Source: Pedobacter quisquiliarum (GTDB taxonomy: Bacteria > Bacteroidota > Bacteroidia > Sphingobacteriales > Sphingobacteriaceae). Taken from it: a DNA stretch of 64,000 nt. Shown in pieces: positions 8,320 to 17,050 of this stretch. The stretch lies in NCBI RefSeq assembly GCF_014642175.1, contig NZ_BMIL01000008.1, positions 62,001 through 126,000 on the forward strand. The letters are read 5' to 3'. Below the pieces are notes generated by a model. It did not search any database, was not told the origin of the DNA, and saw only the letters and a list, made by a program, of their open reading frames with translations. How positions within the stretch are numbered: position 1 is the first letter of the stretch; each line of letters starts with the position of its first letter. A program made the position numbers and the translations under genes.

Positions 8320-10995
8320 ATGAGCATATCCACGAAATACGACCCAACATCGACCGAAGACAAATGGTACAGCTATTGGCTGTCTAAGAAATTTTTTCAC
8401 TCCGAGCCAGACGAACGCGAACCGTATACCATTGTCATTCCACCGCCGAATGTGACTGGTGTATTACACATGGGGCATATGCTCAACAACACCATTCAAG
8501 ACGTTTTAATCCGCAAGGCCCGCATGCAAGGTAAAAATGCCTGCTGGGTTCCGGGTACTGACCATGCTTCCATTGCTACCGAGGCTAAAGTTGTTGCCAT
8601 GCTTAAAGAACGCGGCATCAATAAAAAAGACATTAGCAGGGAAGAATTCCTAACCTATGCCTGGGAATGGAAAGAGAAGTACGGAGGCATTATCCTCGAC
8701 CAGTTGAAAAAGCTTGGTGCAAGCTGTGATTGGGACCGTACGCGCTTTACCATGGAAGAAGATCTTTCCGATGCCGTTATCGAAACTTTCATTCACCTAT
8801 ATAAAAAAGGCAGGATATACCGTGGTATCCGGATGGTAAACTGGGATCCGGCAGGTAAGACCGCCGTTTCAGATGAGGAAGTTATCCGTAAAGAAGTAAA
8901 TCAAAAACTCTATTACATCAAATATTCCATTGCCGGAGAAAACGGTTCAACTGACGAATCGTTGATCGTTGCAACCACTCGCCCAGAAACCATCATGGCG
9001 GATGCTGCGATCTGCATCAATCCAAATGATGAGCGTTACACCCACCTGAAAGGTAAAAAGGTGTTCATTCCATTGATCAACCGTGAGATTCCGATCATTG
9101 AAGATGAGTACGTAACTATGGACTTCGGAACAGGCTGTCTTAAAGTTACACCGGCACATGATCTTAATGATTATGAGTTGGGCGTAAAACATAAACTTCC
9201 GGTAATCGACATTCTGAATGATGACGGTACTTTGAATGAGCTTGCTGTCGTTTTAGTTGGTGAAGACCGCTTTATCGCACGAAAGAAAATCGCAGTACTA
9301 CTTGAAGAAGCCGGCCATCTGGACCATGTAGAAGATTATAAATCTCAAATCGGTTTCTCTGAACGTACCGATGCCGCTATCGAGCCAAAGTTATCTTTGC
9401 AATGGTTCTGCAAGATGGATGAAATGGCTAAGCCCGCGCTTGAGGATGTATTGAACGGCGATGTGAAGCTGATTCCGGAAAAGTTCGTAAACACCTACCG
9501 TCATTGGATGGAGAATGTTAAAGACTGGTGTATTAGTCGCCAGCTATGGTGGGGGCAACGCATCCCGGCCTGGTACGATAATCAGGGCAACTGGGTGGTA
9601 GCAAAGACCGAAGAAGAAGCGTTAGAAGAATTCCTACAGCTTAAAGATATTGATGGCGTATTCACAGCCGATGAAAAGGCTGGATTTAAAAATCAGCTTA
9701 AACCTTTCGTGCGCCAGGATGATGACGTAATGGATACCTGGTTCTCCAGCTGGTTGTGGCCGATTTCCGTTTTCGACGGCTTCAAGAATCCAGACAATAA
9801 AGACATCAACTATTACTATCCGACGAATGATCTGGTAACTGCACCGGAGATCATGTTCTTCTGGGTGGCCAGGATGATCATGGCTGGACATGAGTTTAGG
9901 GGTAAAAAGCCCTTCACAAACGTTTACCTGACCGGAATCGTGCGTGATAAGTTGGGCCGTAAAATGTCCAAGTCGCTGGGTAACTCACCTGATCCGATCG
10001 GGCTGATTGAAAAGTATGGTGCAGATGGTGTTCGTGTGGGTATGCTTCTATGTTCACCTGCAGGAAACGATCTGATGTTCGATGAAAGCTACTGTGAGCA
10101 GGGGCGGAACTTCGCTAACAAGATATGGAATGCCTTCAGATTGGTGAAAGGCTGGGAAGTGGATGCAAATCTGGAGAACCCAAATACACAAGCCATCAAT
10201 TGGTTTGAAAACAGGTTTAATCAGGCTTTAGTGGAGATTGAAGATAACTTCAAGCAATACCGCTTGTCGGAAGCCCTAATGAGTACCTACAAGCTGGTAT
10301 GGGATGATTTCTGTGCATGGTACCTGGAAATGGTAAAACCTGCTTATCAGCATCCGATTGATGCAGAGACGATGAAAGTTACGCTAAGCTACTTTGAGCG
10401 TATCCTTTCGCTGTTACATCCTTTCATGCCTTTTATTACCGAGGAGATCTATCATGATGAGATCTTCGGCGAAAAAGATGAAATGGATTGCATCATTGTG
10501 GCTTCTTACCCTGTTGCTGGAGCGATTGATACTGCATTGCTTAAGGATGTAGAAACCATCAAAGAGCTTGTAGCAGGGATCCGTAATGTTAGAAATACCA
10601 AGCAGTTGTCGCCAAAAGAATCGTTGCCATTGAAGATCAAGAGCAACTCCGCAGTAGATTTTGAAAAATGGCTGAACATCGTGTTCAAGCTGGCCAACAT
10701 TAACGAAGTGGAGTTTGTAAATGATAAAATTCCTGGCGCGGTGACTTTCATGGTGGGCAGTGATGAGTTTTACATTCCACTGGAAGAGAACATCGACGTG
10801 GATGCAGAAAGGGAACGTCTTAATGGCGAGCTGAGCTACCTGGAAGGTTTCCTGAAATCGGTGAACGCAAAACTGAACAATGAAAGATTTGTGCAGAATG
10901 CAAAGCCTGAAATCATCCAGAATGAACGGAACAAGCAGGCTGATGCAGAATCTAAAATCGCGATCATTCGTGAAAGCCTGAGCAGCCTAGGTTAA
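8320..10995 (+). CDS. valS: Valyl-tRNA synthetase
   Basis: The class I synthetase charges tRNA-Val with valine in the cytoplasm. The 891-residue length is normal. The HIGH-type motif is HMGH (50-53) in TGVLHMGHMLNN and the second signature KMSKS sits at 548-552 (GRKMSKSLGNSPDP). TTRPETIMADAA marks the editing (CP1) domain that removes mischarged threonine, and WWGQRIPAWY precedes the Rossmann core's second half. The C-terminal 60 residues form a coiled coil (ERERLNGELSYLEGFL), the tRNA-binding arm found in ValRS. A strong terminator follows. Nothing odd was noticed. Confidence 0.97.
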   Translation: MSISTKYDPTSTEDKWYSYWLSKKFFHSEPDEREPYTIVIPPPNVTGVLHMGHMLNNTIQDVLIRKARMQGKNACWVPGTDHASIATEAKVVAMLKERGINKKDISREEFLTYAWEWKEKYGGIILDQLKKLGASCDWDRTRFTMEEDLSDAVIETFIHLYKKGRIYRGIRMVNWDPAGKTAVSDEEVIRKEVNQKLYYIKYSIAGENGSTDESLIVATTRPETIMADAAICINPNDERYTHLKGKKVFIPLINREIPIIEDEYVTMDFGTGCLKVTPAHDLNDYELGVKHKLPVIDILNDDGTLNELAVVLVGEDRFIARKKIAVLLEEAGHLDHVEDYKSQIGFSERTDAAIEPKLSLQWFCKMDEMAKPALEDVLNGDVKLIPEKFVNTYRHWMENVKDWCISRQLWWGQRIPAWYDNQGNWVVAKTEEEALEEFLQLKDIDGVFTADEKAGFKNQLKPFVRQDDDVMDTWFSSWLWPISVFDGFKNPDNKDINYYYPTNDLVTAPEIMFFWVARMIMAGHEFRGKKPFTNVYLTGIVRDKLGRKMSKSLGNSPDPIGLIEKYGADGVRVGMLLCSPAGNDLMFDESYCEQGRNFANKIWNAFRLVKGWEVDANLENPNTQAINWFENRFNQALVEIEDNFKQYRLSEALMSTYKLVWDDFCAWYLEMVKPAYQHPIDAETMKVTLSYFERILSLLHPFMPFITEEIYHDEIFGEKDEMDCIIVASYPVAGAIDTALLKDVETIKELVAGIRNVRNTKQLSPKESLPLKIKSNSAVDFEKWLNIVFKLANINEVEFVNDKIPGAVTFMVGSDEFYIPLEENIDVDAERERLNGELSYLEGFLKSVNAKLNNERFVQNAKPEIIQNERNKQADAESKIAIIRESLSSLG

Positions 10996-11022
10996 TAGTT
11001 TCAGCGTTTTAATATCTACAGG

Positions 11023-11056
11023 AAAGCTGGTGTCGTGAAAAACGGCACCAGCTTTT
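11023..11056 (+). terminator. Terminator of valS
   Basis: AAAGCTGGTG (11023-11032) pairs with CACCAGCTTT (11045-11054), followed by a T run. Confidence 0.85.
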
Positions 11057-11111
11057 TTCGTTTATGGAATAAAAACACGCAAGAAAAGGGCAAATGGAGC
11101 TGGGATTTAAG

Positions 11112-11179
11112 CACACCTTACACACACCTTGCGCACACCTCGCCCACACCTCGCCCACGTAATGCGTGTGTAAGGTGTG
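11112..11179. repeat. 11-bp tandem repeat (4 copies) with an inverted copy closing a stem
   Basis: Four units of 11 bp follow each other from 11112 to 11155: CACACCTTACA, CACACCTTGCG, CACACCTCGCC, CACACCTCGCC. After a short gap GTGTGTAAGGTGTG (11166-11179) is the exact reverse complement of 11112-11125, so the array can fold into a 14-bp stem with the other repeats in its loop. It lies between the valS terminator and the 3' end of the nuclease gene. It resembles an iteron or multi-site operator; the function is unknown. Confidence 0.7.
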
Positions 11180-11234
11180 TTTCGGCTGTGATTTGCGTGA
11201 CATGGAGCCATAGCACCACCCTGTATTTATCGGT

Positions 11235-11696
11235 TTACAAATCTTGAAATAGGGGCAGTTCTTCACAGAACTTGAAGCTGGACGCCCCATGATCTATCCT
11301 GGCGTAGCAATGGCGTAAGCCATTGGTAACCACAAGCCATTCGACCTTGTGTACGGAGTTATATCTTGCCGCCTGATCAAATACCCCCTGCGTAATCTTA
11401 ATAGAAGGCGCTTTACATTCTACAATCATGATCCGCTCGCCGCTATGGTTAAACACCACGATGTCTGTTCTTTTCTGCAGCTGGTTTAAACTTAAACCAC
11501 CCTCAACCTGGATTAATGTCTTAGGAAATTTCCGGTCATTGATCAGGTATTGGATAAAGTGCTGACGCACCCATTCTTCCGGTGTTAGCACCAGGTGTTT
11601 TTTCCTGATGTCGTCGAAGATGTAGAATTGAGAATCCTTTAACGTAATCTTAAAAGGATGTTCAGGGAGATTAAGTTCGGTAGGCGTAAACTTCAT
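11235..11696 (-). CDS. Type I restriction HsdR N-terminal-like PD-(D/E)XK nuclease domain protein
   Basis: The 153-residue product consists almost wholly of the HSDR_N_2 domain, the nuclease fold found at the N terminus of type I restriction R subunits. The PD-(D/E)XK pattern is visible: D78 in RTDIVVFN and E93-x-K95 in MIVECKAPS. No helicase part, HsdM or HsdS is present, so it is not a restriction system. Stand-alone copies next to holA are, to my memory, frequent in Bacteroidota, which hints at a DNA-repair or replication role; this is inference. It shares a 54-bp divergent promoter region with holA. Confidence 0.8.
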   Translation of the reverse strand: MKFTPTELNLPEHPFKITLKDSQFYIFDDIRKKHLVLTPEEWVRQHFIQYLINDRKFPKTLIQVEGGLSLNQLQKRTDIVVFNHSGERIMIVECKAPSIKITQGVFDQAARYNSVHKVEWLVVTNGLRHCYARIDHGASSFKFCEELPLFQDL

Positions 11697-11701
11697 TTCT
11701 G

Positions 11702-11742
11702 CAAAAATAACCTTAATAATTAGGAATTAGCAAGTACATTTG
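11702..11742. promoter_or_regulatory. Divergent promoters for the nuclease gene and holA
   Basis: The minus strand has TATTTTTG (11702-11709), six bases before the nuclease ATG, predicting an almost leaderless transcript. The plus strand has TACATTTG (11735-11742), nine bases before the holA ATG. Both match TAnnTTTG. Confidence 0.5.
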
Positions 11743-11750
11743 AGCACAAT

Positions 11751-12776
11751 ATGAGTGCTTCAGAGATCATAAGGGACATCAAAGCCCGGAAGTTTAAACC
11801 TGTCTATTTACTGCATGGCGAAGAGCCGTATTACATCGACCAGATCATTGATTACATCGAAGAAAATGTATTGAATGATATGGAAAAGGGGTTTAACCAG
11901 ACGGTTTTGTATGGTAAGGATACGGATATGGCCACCATTCTGAATGCTGCCAAACGTTATCCGATGATGTCCGAATACCAGGTGATCATCGTTAAGGAAG
12001 CACAGGACCTGAAGTGGAGCAAAGAGACGGAAGGCAGTAGTAAGGCGGCAGAGTTCGTGCAAAACTATTTCGAAAAACCCCTGAGCAGTACCATCCTGGT
12101 GCTCGGCTATAAGTATGCAAATTTCGATAAGCGCAAGAAGATTTTTAAAGCCATCAGCAAATCTGGGGTGGTCTTTCAATCAGACGTGGTGCGCGATTAT
12201 AAACTCGCAGAGTGGATAGAGGGCCTCGTTAAAGAGAAAGGTGCTAAGATCGCGCCGCAGGCAGCAGCATTGATGGCCGAATACCTGGGTGCAGATCTTT
12301 CCAAGATTGCCAATGAGCTGGATAAACTTTTGCTGAACATCAGCAGCAATGCGACGATAGATACCGATCTGGTTCAAAAGAATATCGGCATCAGTAAAGA
12401 ATATAATGTGTTTGAACTCCAGAAAGCACTGGCATTCCGGAACGTGTTCAAGTGCAATCAGATCATCAATTACTTCGCGGATAATCCTAAGAGTAATCCA
12501 ATGGTTCTGGTCCTTGCGAACCTAAACGCCTACTTCTCAAAGATCCTGAAATACCATTACCTGCCGAATAAACACGACGCCGCAAAGGAGTTGGGGGTGA
12601 ACCCATTTTTTGTTAAGGATTACGAAACCGCTGCGAAAAACTACAATGTAAATAAGACATTCGACATCATAAGCCTGCTGCGGGAGTATGACTTGAAGAG
12701 CAAGGGATTGGACAGCACAGGTAACACAACCGATGGTGCATTATTGAAAGAACTGCTCTTTAAAATGATGCATTAG
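11751..12776 (+). CDS. holA: DNA polymerase III subunit delta
   Basis: HolA is the clamp-loader subunit that opens the beta sliding clamp at the replication fork. The 341-residue product has the family's N-terminal FKPVYLLHGEEPYYIDQ stretch (degenerate P-loop region of the AAA+-like domain), RYPMMSEYQVIIVKEAQDL, and the helical C-terminal clamp-loader collar with EYNVFELQKALAFRN and LLKELLFKMM. The start directly follows a -7 element. Length and order of blocks are as expected, and there is no oddity apart from the very short 5' leader implied. Confidence 0.93.
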   Translation: MSASEIIRDIKARKFKPVYLLHGEEPYYIDQIIDYIEENVLNDMEKGFNQTVLYGKDTDMATILNAAKRYPMMSEYQVIIVKEAQDLKWSKETEGSSKAAEFVQNYFEKPLSSTILVLGYKYANFDKRKKIFKAISKSGVVFQSDVVRDYKLAEWIEGLVKEKGAKIAPQAAALMAEYLGADLSKIANELDKLLLNISSNATIDTDLVQKNIGISKEYNVFELQKALAFRNVFKCNQIINYFADNPKSNPMVLVLANLNAYFSKILKYHYLPNKHDAAKELGVNPFFVKDYETAAKNYNVNKTFDIISLLREYDLKSKGLDSTGNTTDGALLKELLFKMMH

Positions 12777-12856
12777 TGTAACTGTAAAGTTATGTAGCGG
12801 CAATTCTTCATGGCTTCCAATCCGTTATATTTACGGAATAAGAATCCATTCATTTC

Positions 12857-15418
12857 ATGAAGAAAACCATACTACTCTCAATGATCGCGGCGGCCGGGGT
12901 TTCCCTTGCGCAAGCACAAACGCGACCAACAACAACCAGCACTGCAGCTGCAGATACCAGCAAGCGTGCGTCAAGCATGATGTCAGCAGCCGGAAAAGCC
13001 GAGCCAAAACCTTATGCCAGCGTTATTACCAACAAGGCAACGACCCGCAAAGGTATGATCACCACGCATCGCCTGGAAGATAAGTTCTTCTTTGAGATCG
13101 CCGACTCTATCCTTGGCCGTGATATTCTGGTGGTAAACCGGATCTCCAAAGCAGGTGCTGAAGTTCGCGCAGCATCAGGTTATGCCGGAGACCAGATCGG
13201 AAGCAGCGTTGTCCGCTTTGAAAAAGGGCCGAACAACCGCATCTTCATGCGTAAAATCTCCTACAGAACTTATGGCCCCGACAGTACGACTGCCATGTAC
13301 CAGAGTTTAAGCAACTCGAACATCCAGGCTATTGCCGCAGCCTTTAACATCGCTGCTTTCTCACCGGATAAAAAAGGAAGTGTAATCGACATGACCACGT
13401 TCATCAATTCCGATAATGAAATCTTCAACTTCAGCTCTGCATCTGCAAAATCAAGATTCCGACTTGGCAGCCAGCAGTCCGACCGCAGTTACATCAGCGG
13501 CATCCGGAGTTTTCCGATGAACGTAGAGATCAGAACTGTTAAAACCTACTCCTTAACAGCAGCGAGCTCGCCATTTGGTGGCTCTGCGCCAAGTTCAGGT
13601 GGTGGTGGTGCCACAGGTTCATCCACTTTGGAGCTGAACACCTCTATGGTGATCTTGCCTAAAGTGCCAATGAAAGCACGTTATTTTGATCCACGTGTTG
13701 GTTACTTCACCGTTGGTTATACCGACTTCGATTTGAACCCACAGGGTGTTAAAGAAATTCAGTTGATTAAACGTTGGAGACTGGAGCCGAAACCGGCTGA
13801 CATGGCGAAATACAAGCGTGGGGAGTTGGTAGAACCAGCGAAGCCAATTGTGTTTTACATTGATCCGGCTACGCCTAAAAAATGGGTGCCTTACCTGATT
13901 GCAGGTGTAAATGACTGGAAGGTGGCTTTCGAAAAGGCAGGCTTTAAAAACGCCATTATCGCAAGAGAAGCACCAACTGAAAAGCAGGATTCGACATGGA
14001 GTCTGGATAATGCCATGCACTCCGCAATCGTATACAAACCTTCCGAGATCTCTAACGCAAGCGGGCCGAGCATTTCAGATCCACGTAGTGGAGAGATTAT
14101 CGAGAGTCACATCAACTGGTACCACAACGTAATGAAGCTGGTACGCGACTGGTATATGATCCAGACTGCTGCAGTAGATCCACGTGCAAGAAAAATGCAG
14201 TTTAGCGATGAATTGATGGGTGACTTGATCCGCTTTGTATCCTCGCATGAGGTAGGCCACACACTTGGTCTGCGTCACAACTATGGTTCGAGCTCTACAG
14301 TTCCTGTAGAAAAACTGCGCGACAAAGGCTTCCTGGAGAAAAACGGACATACCCCATCTATCATGGATTATGCACGTTTCAACTACGTGGCCCAACCAGA
14401 AGATAATATTTCGAAAACAGGTTTATATCCAAGAATCGGCGACTATGACCTTTGGGCAATTGAATGGGGTTATAAGTTAATGCCAGAGGCTAAAACGCCA
14501 CAAGCCGAAGTACCTGCATTGAACAAAATAACCATGGAAAAGCTTAAGAACAAGCGACTATGGTTTGGTACAGAAACCAACCCTGATGATCCACGTTCAC
14601 AAAGTGAAGATCTGGGCGACAATGCAGTGGTTGCAAGTACTTACGGCATCAAAAACTTAAAGGTCGTTGCGAAGAACCTTCCGGCTTGGACCAGAACTGC
14701 AAACGAGGACTATACAGACCTTCAGGGTATCTATACCCAACTAACTTCTCAGTTCAACAGGTACATGGGCCATGTTTCTAAAAACATCGGCGGTATTCTT
14801 GAAACACCAAAGACGGTTGAGCAATCTGGAACGGTTTACGAGCGTAACCCGGCAAGTAAGCAAAAAGAAGCAATGAAGTTCTTAGCTGAGCAGTTGTTTA
14901 CAACACCAACCTGGATTATTGATCAGAACATCCTAAACAATACAGGTGATGATCCTTTAGAGATGATCAACAAGGTGCAATCACCGACGTTGAATCGTCT
15001 GGTAAGTAACACCACGCTAGCCAAGCTGATATCTGCTGAGGCTGCTGATGGCAACGCTGCATATAAGATTACGGACTTCTTTACAGATATGGACGCGGCA
15101 GTCTTTTCGGAGCTGAAGTCGAACAAGGAAATCGATCTGTATCGCCGTAACCTGCAGAAGGCTTATGTAGAGAAGATGATCGGCTTGATTAAGCCTGCTG
15201 ATAAAACACCTACATCTTTGACCATGACTTTACAACGGACAAGTACCGGAAGCTCTCTTTCTGCGATGCAGAGTGATGTTGCTTCAGTTGTGAAAGGTGA
15301 ATTAAAGGCACTTAACACAAGTATTAAGTCGGCTGCTATCCAGGCTTCTGGTGTGAGCAAGTATCACTTAGAAGACCTGTCTGACAGAATAGAGCAGGCG
15401 CTGAACCCTAAAGGCTAA
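12857..15418 (+). CDS. Exported zinc-dependent metalloprotease (DUF5117/DUF4953 type)
   Basis: A large secreted protease of 853 residues. The signal peptide MKKTILLSMIAAAGVSLAQAQ is followed by a Ser/Thr-rich linker and the DUF5117 region (about 90-280, KFFFEIADSILGRDILVVNR). The catalytic zinc motif is HEVGHTLGLRH (464-474), the extended HExxHxxGxxH of metzincins, then HTPSIMDYARFNY, a plausible Met-turn. The C-terminal third (DUF4953-like) has no catalytic residues I recognise. The family is frequent in Bacteroidota, periplasmic or surface located, with unknown substrates. It lies 80 bp after holA, with TCCGT-N7-ACGGA (from about 12821) in the gap. A terminator follows. Confidence 0.88.
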   Translation: MKKTILLSMIAAAGVSLAQAQTRPTTTSTAAADTSKRASSMMSAAGKAEPKPYASVITNKATTRKGMITTHRLEDKFFFEIADSILGRDILVVNRISKAGAEVRAASGYAGDQIGSSVVRFEKGPNNRIFMRKISYRTYGPDSTTAMYQSLSNSNIQAIAAAFNIAAFSPDKKGSVIDMTTFINSDNEIFNFSSASAKSRFRLGSQQSDRSYISGIRSFPMNVEIRTVKTYSLTAASSPFGGSAPSSGGGGATGSSTLELNTSMVILPKVPMKARYFDPRVGYFTVGYTDFDLNPQGVKEIQLIKRWRLEPKPADMAKYKRGELVEPAKPIVFYIDPATPKKWVPYLIAGVNDWKVAFEKAGFKNAIIAREAPTEKQDSTWSLDNAMHSAIVYKPSEISNASGPSISDPRSGEIIESHINWYHNVMKLVRDWYMIQTAAVDPRARKMQFSDELMGDLIRFVSSHEVGHTLGLRHNYGSSSTVPVEKLRDKGFLEKNGHTPSIMDYARFNYVAQPEDNISKTGLYPRIGDYDLWAIEWGYKLMPEAKTPQAEVPALNKITMEKLKNKRLWFGTETNPDDPRSQSEDLGDNAVVASTYGIKNLKVVAKNLPAWTRTANEDYTDLQGIYTQLTSQFNRYMGHVSKNIGGILETPKTVEQSGTVYERNPASKQKEAMKFLAEQLFTTPTWIIDQNILNNTGDDPLEMINKVQSPTLNRLVSNTTLAKLISAEAADGNAAYKITDFFTDMDAAVFSELKSNKEIDLYRRNLQKAYVEKMIGLIKPADKTPTSLTMTLQRTSTGSSLSAMQSDVASVVKGELKALNTSIKSAAIQASGVSKYHLEDLSDRIEQALNPKG

Positions 15419-15432
15419 GTATTCCTGCAGTT

Positions 15433-15473
15433 AAACGAAAAAGGCATCCTCCATGAGGGTGCCTTTTTCGTTT
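15433..15473 (+). terminator. Terminator of the zinc metalloprotease gene
   Basis: AAACGAAAAAGGCA-TCCTC pairs with GAGGG-TGCCTTTTTCGTTT with one mismatch around the loop CAT. The long A/T flanks also fit termination from the other side. Confidence 0.85.
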
Positions 15474-15634
15474 CTGGTGGTTTTCATCGATGATGTTCCT
15501 GTTCGTCGACGAATTACAGGCATTGGTCTAAAGCTTATTCAAGCTGGTATATTACTGGGTTTTTTGCTGCAACGTTTTTCGTGGGACGGCGTCTTAATAA
15601 CAAAAAACAAAAAGAAAATTTAAACCATAAAGCC

Positions 15635-16246
15635 ATGAAAACTCTAGCCAAAAACCTATTCGCAGCAGCACTTGTAGCAGTAGTATTAACCTCTTCAGCA
15701 ATGACAACTTTTGCAACTGAGCCAACTCCGATTGTAAGCAAAGCAATCAAGGCCGCTGGCGTTGACCGAATCTGGGTAAGCGGAAATGTAAAGATTGTAT
15801 TGACGCAAGGGGACAAGGAAGGTATTGTTGCTGCAGATAACTACGATGCCTCAAAAACATCAGTTGTGACCAACGGAAAAACACTATACGTGAATTCCAT
15901 GGAAGGTAATGTGGTCACCCTGAATATTACGGTAAAAGACCTGCAGCGGGTTGAGGCCTATGGCGATGCCGAAGTCGTAACCTCGAATAACTTTGAGGTT
16001 AAAAACCTGCAGTTATTCCTGCATCACAATGCTGCGGCAAAAATCAAAACCACTACCAAGAGCTTATATACTGTTGTGAAAGATGATGCGACGTTGAAAT
16101 TGAAAGGCACGGCTGACCAGAGTACAATGGTTACCAACAGCATGAAAAATGTAAAGATGGGCGATTTCGCGAGTTTGAACGCAGAGTCTTATTCTTCTGA
16201 GGCCATCATGAATGCACGTCAAACCGCAATGAACGCTTCAAAATAG
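15635..16246 (+). CDS. GIN-domain (DUF2807-like) exported protein
   Basis: The start at 15635 is preferred over an upstream in-frame ATG at 15581 because it places a clean signal peptide first (MKTLAKNLFAAALVAVVLTS, cleavage near TTFA). The 203-residue product then has the pattern of the GIN/DUF2807 beta-helix: VSGNVKIVLTQGD, then ITVKDLQRVEAYGDAEV and short hydrophobic beta strands of similar length. Such proteins are periplasmic or surface exposed in Bacteroidota with no established function, although the family is sometimes labelled adhesin. Related proteins lie at 39725-40453 and, more distantly, 61408-62115. Single gene with its own terminator. Confidence 0.75.
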   Translation: MKTLAKNLFAAALVAVVLTSSAMTTFATEPTPIVSKAIKAAGVDRIWVSGNVKIVLTQGDKEGIVAADNYDASKTSVVTNGKTLYVNSMEGNVVTLNITVKDLQRVEAYGDAEVVTSNNFEVKNLQLFLHHNAAAKIKTTTKSLYTVVKDDATLKLKGTADQSTMVTNSMKNVKMGDFASLNAESYSSEAIMNARQTAMNASK

Positions 16247-16268
16247 CACTCGTTTTTAGTTTAGATAG

Positions 16269-16300
16269 AAACAGCTGCCCCGTAAGGCAGCTGTTTTTTT
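16269..16300 (+). terminator. Terminator of the GIN-domain gene
   Basis: AAACAGCTGCC (16269-16279) pairs with GGCAGCTGTTT (16286-16296) and runs into nine T residues. Confidence 0.88.
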
Positions 16301-16701
16301 TTAATCTAATGGCTGTGAACTTTATTGATGTTTTGCCGTTTTTCTTTAGCGGTATCCTGCCTGGATCTTGCGAGCAAACATAAAGTAAATTATCATTATT
16401 TCACGGTTTAATGATAGATGTACCTACAAGCTTGAAGTAACTACCTTAGGTAAGATGTATAGTTGTTTAATCCACCGCTAGTTACTTCATCCTGGGGGGA
16501 TAGGCGGTTTCTATGTAAAATATTCCACAAGTACTTGGCTGAGGTCCAATCGGAGACTGGCATTTTCACAACTTTACATTAAATTTGCTAACAAAATTCT
16601 TCAGGAGAATAGAGTGTTCTGTGAGCCGTAAATTCAACTTACATAATTTCTCTTATACTGCCCAATCCGATGAAAGAGTGGGCAGTTTATACAACATAAG
16701 C
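16301..16701. other. Non-coding left border of the accessory island
   Basis: About 400 bases with no supported gene. The inverted repeat GAAGTAACT / AGTTACTTC lies at about 16433-16488 and an ACTGCCCA / TGGGCAGT hairpin at about 16658-16688, just past the stop of the next minus-strand gene. Neither is followed by a good T run. A degraded gene or an integration border are possible, but no flanking target-site duplication was found by eye. Confidence 0.35.
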
Positions 16702-16977
16702 TTAGAGTTTGCTTCTTAGAAATATATCCATAGCCAACAAATACTTATCAGCATCATCTATTGTAATTTCATCTCCATGTGTTGCTGATAAAATTTCTAA
16801 AGGTGTCCATTGGTCATACCACTCACCGACAATAGTTTGACAGCTAAACTCACCTGCGTCTAAAGAACTTTCTAATCCATAAACAAGAGTAGTGTACTGA
16901 ATCTTACCTTTTCGGAAATCTTCAATAGCACTAATCATATTACACCAAAGTCTTTTCTGATGTTCACTTAATTGCAT
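16702..16977 (-). CDS. Hypothetical small acidic protein, immunity-like
   Basis: The 91-residue cytoplasmic protein has no signal or membrane segment and is acidic (LDAGEF, HGDEITIDDADKYL). It begins MQLSEHQKRLWCNMISAIEDF. I do not recognise a named family. The size, acidity, AT-rich codons and position next to another orphan small protein and a recombinase resemble immunity genes of polymorphic toxin or contact-inhibition loci, but no toxin gene is present. That role is inference from context only. It is 73 bp downstream of the next gene on the same strand, so the two may be co-transcribed. Confidence 0.65.
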   Translation of the reverse strand: MQLSEHQKRLWCNMISAIEDFRKGKIQYTTLVYGLESSLDAGEFSCQTIVGEWYDQWTPLEILSATHGDEITIDDADKYLLAMDIFLRSKL

Positions 16978-17050
16978 AATATTAAGGACCCCTTTTTGAT
17001 AATGTCCGCGAATGTTTCAAATTGAAGTTAATGCTATTGCTATGCCCCAA

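Noticed and set aside
11112..11155. CRISPR array
   Set aside because: Units are 11 bp and directly adjacent with no spacers, and no cas genes are in the window.
11009..11290. A 93-codon minus-strand frame across the 11-bp repeat array
   Set aside because: It translates the tandem repeat into cysteine-rich text, overlaps the downstream nuclease gene in another frame and has no family resemblance; composition of the repeat explains the open frame.
11235..11696. Type I restriction-modification system
   Set aside because: Only the HsdR N-terminal nuclease domain is present; no motor, methylase or specificity gene lies nearby.
13619..14395. Minus-strand frames opposite the zinc metalloprotease
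   Set aside because: They are antisense to a well-supported protein with a HExxHxxGxxH motif and have no recognisable domains.
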